Shown: positions 6,730-6,811 of the stretch, piece by piece
Position numbering within the stretch: position 1 is the first letter of the stretch
Layout: each line of letters opens with the position of its first letter
Source: Deltaproteobacteria bacterium
Lineage (GTDB): Bacteria > Desulfobacterota > Syntrophobacteria > B119-G9
Assembly (NCBI GenBank): GCA_003646715.1
Contig: QMLL01000093.1
Location: 1-6,811, forward strand
Direction of reading: 5' to 3'
Length of the DNA: 6,811 bases
Made by a program: the position numbers and the translations under genes
The notes under the pieces: generated by a model
Databases searched by the model: none
Seen by the model: the letters and a program-made list of their open reading frames with translations, nothing else
Told to the model about the DNA's origin: nothing

Positions 6730-6811
6730 ATGGCCGAAACTTTATTCCTTCTTTTTAACCACGAGCTAACAGATTTGCAGAGGCGTGATGCCGAAGAGTC
6801 CCTAGGAGTAA
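6730..6811 (+). CDS. Partial gene at right edge, possible Csx20-like CRISPR accessory protein (putative ring nuclease)
   Basis: An ATG at 6730 opens a frame that continues to the window end without a stop (27 complete codons). The visible N-terminus contains ETLFLLFNHELTDLQRRDA and then EESLGV. The hydrophobic first strand, then an NHxLT turn and a helix ending in SLGV, is how I remember the start of Csx20, a small type III CRISPR-associated family with a CARF/Rossmann-like fold. Csx20 was proposed to be a ring nuclease that degrades cyclic oligoadenylates. That assignment is from memory and only 27 residues are visible. Initiation signals are imperfect: AGGAG at 6713-6717 is 12 bases upstream and a GGAG directly abuts the ATG. 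Being on the same strand just after csm5 fits an accessory role. It could equally be an unrelated small protein. Confidence 0.45.
   Translation, partial: MAETLFLLFNHELTDLQRRDAEESLGV

Noticed and set aside
6706..6732. Amber (TAG) readthrough joining the 6577 frame to the last gene
   Set aside because: Two TAG codons occur within nine bases, and the downstream ATG gives a protein start that looks natural. cas6 and cas10 also end in TAG at normal positions, so recoding is not supported.
1..6811. CRISPR array in the window
   Set aside because: No regularly spaced direct repeats of 25-40 bases were seen; the array must lie outside or elsewhere in the genome.

Overview
This window is almost entirely a type III-A (Csm) CRISPR-Cas effector operon, all on the + strand. 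In order it holds the 3' end of cas6, then cas10/csm1, csm2, csm3, csm4 and csm5. After a gap of about 165 bases comes the first 27 codons of a small gene that runs off the right edge and resembles the start of the CRISPR-associated Csx20 family (tentative). No CRISPR array, adaptation gene (cas1/cas2), transposase, tRNA or rRNA was recognised.

Organism: the window is bacterial or archaeal by gene density, strong Shine-Dalgarno sites and ATG/GTG starts. GC looks intermediate, and AGG/AGA arginine codons are common. The proteins, especially Csm5 with its long charged tail, remind me of type III-A systems in Desulfobacterota and similar anaerobic bacteria. That is an impression, not something the window proves.

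Layout: positions 2-166 encode the Cas6 C-terminus, which carries the glycine-rich RAMP loop. Positions 167-229 are a short spacer with a weak promoter-like pair and a small hairpin. Positions 230-2833 are Cas10 with an apparently intact HD nuclease motif, a zinc-binding four-Cys element and an intact GGDD cyclase motif. The next genes are tightly packed: csm2 (best start 2845), csm3 (3276-3971), csm4 with a GTG start (3984-5006) and csm5 (5008-6564). Gaps are 1 to 17 bases and each gene has its own ribosome binding site, so they are very likely co-transcribed. Positions 6565-6729 have no clear gene, and 6730-6811 is the partial gene.

How they work together: Cas6 cuts the CRISPR precursor RNA. 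Cas10 and Csm4 form the 5'-tag end of the complex, Csm3 copies form the backbone and cut target RNA, Csm2 forms the second filament, and Csm5 caps the 3' end of the guide. Target RNA binding should switch on the Cas10 HD DNase and cyclic oligoadenylate synthesis. A cyclic-oligoadenylate-activated effector such as Csm6 is therefore expected nearby but is not in the window. If the last partial gene is Csx20, it could be the off-switch that degrades the messenger. The core operon is canonical; the less ordinary parts are the Csm5 tail and the 3' accessory region.
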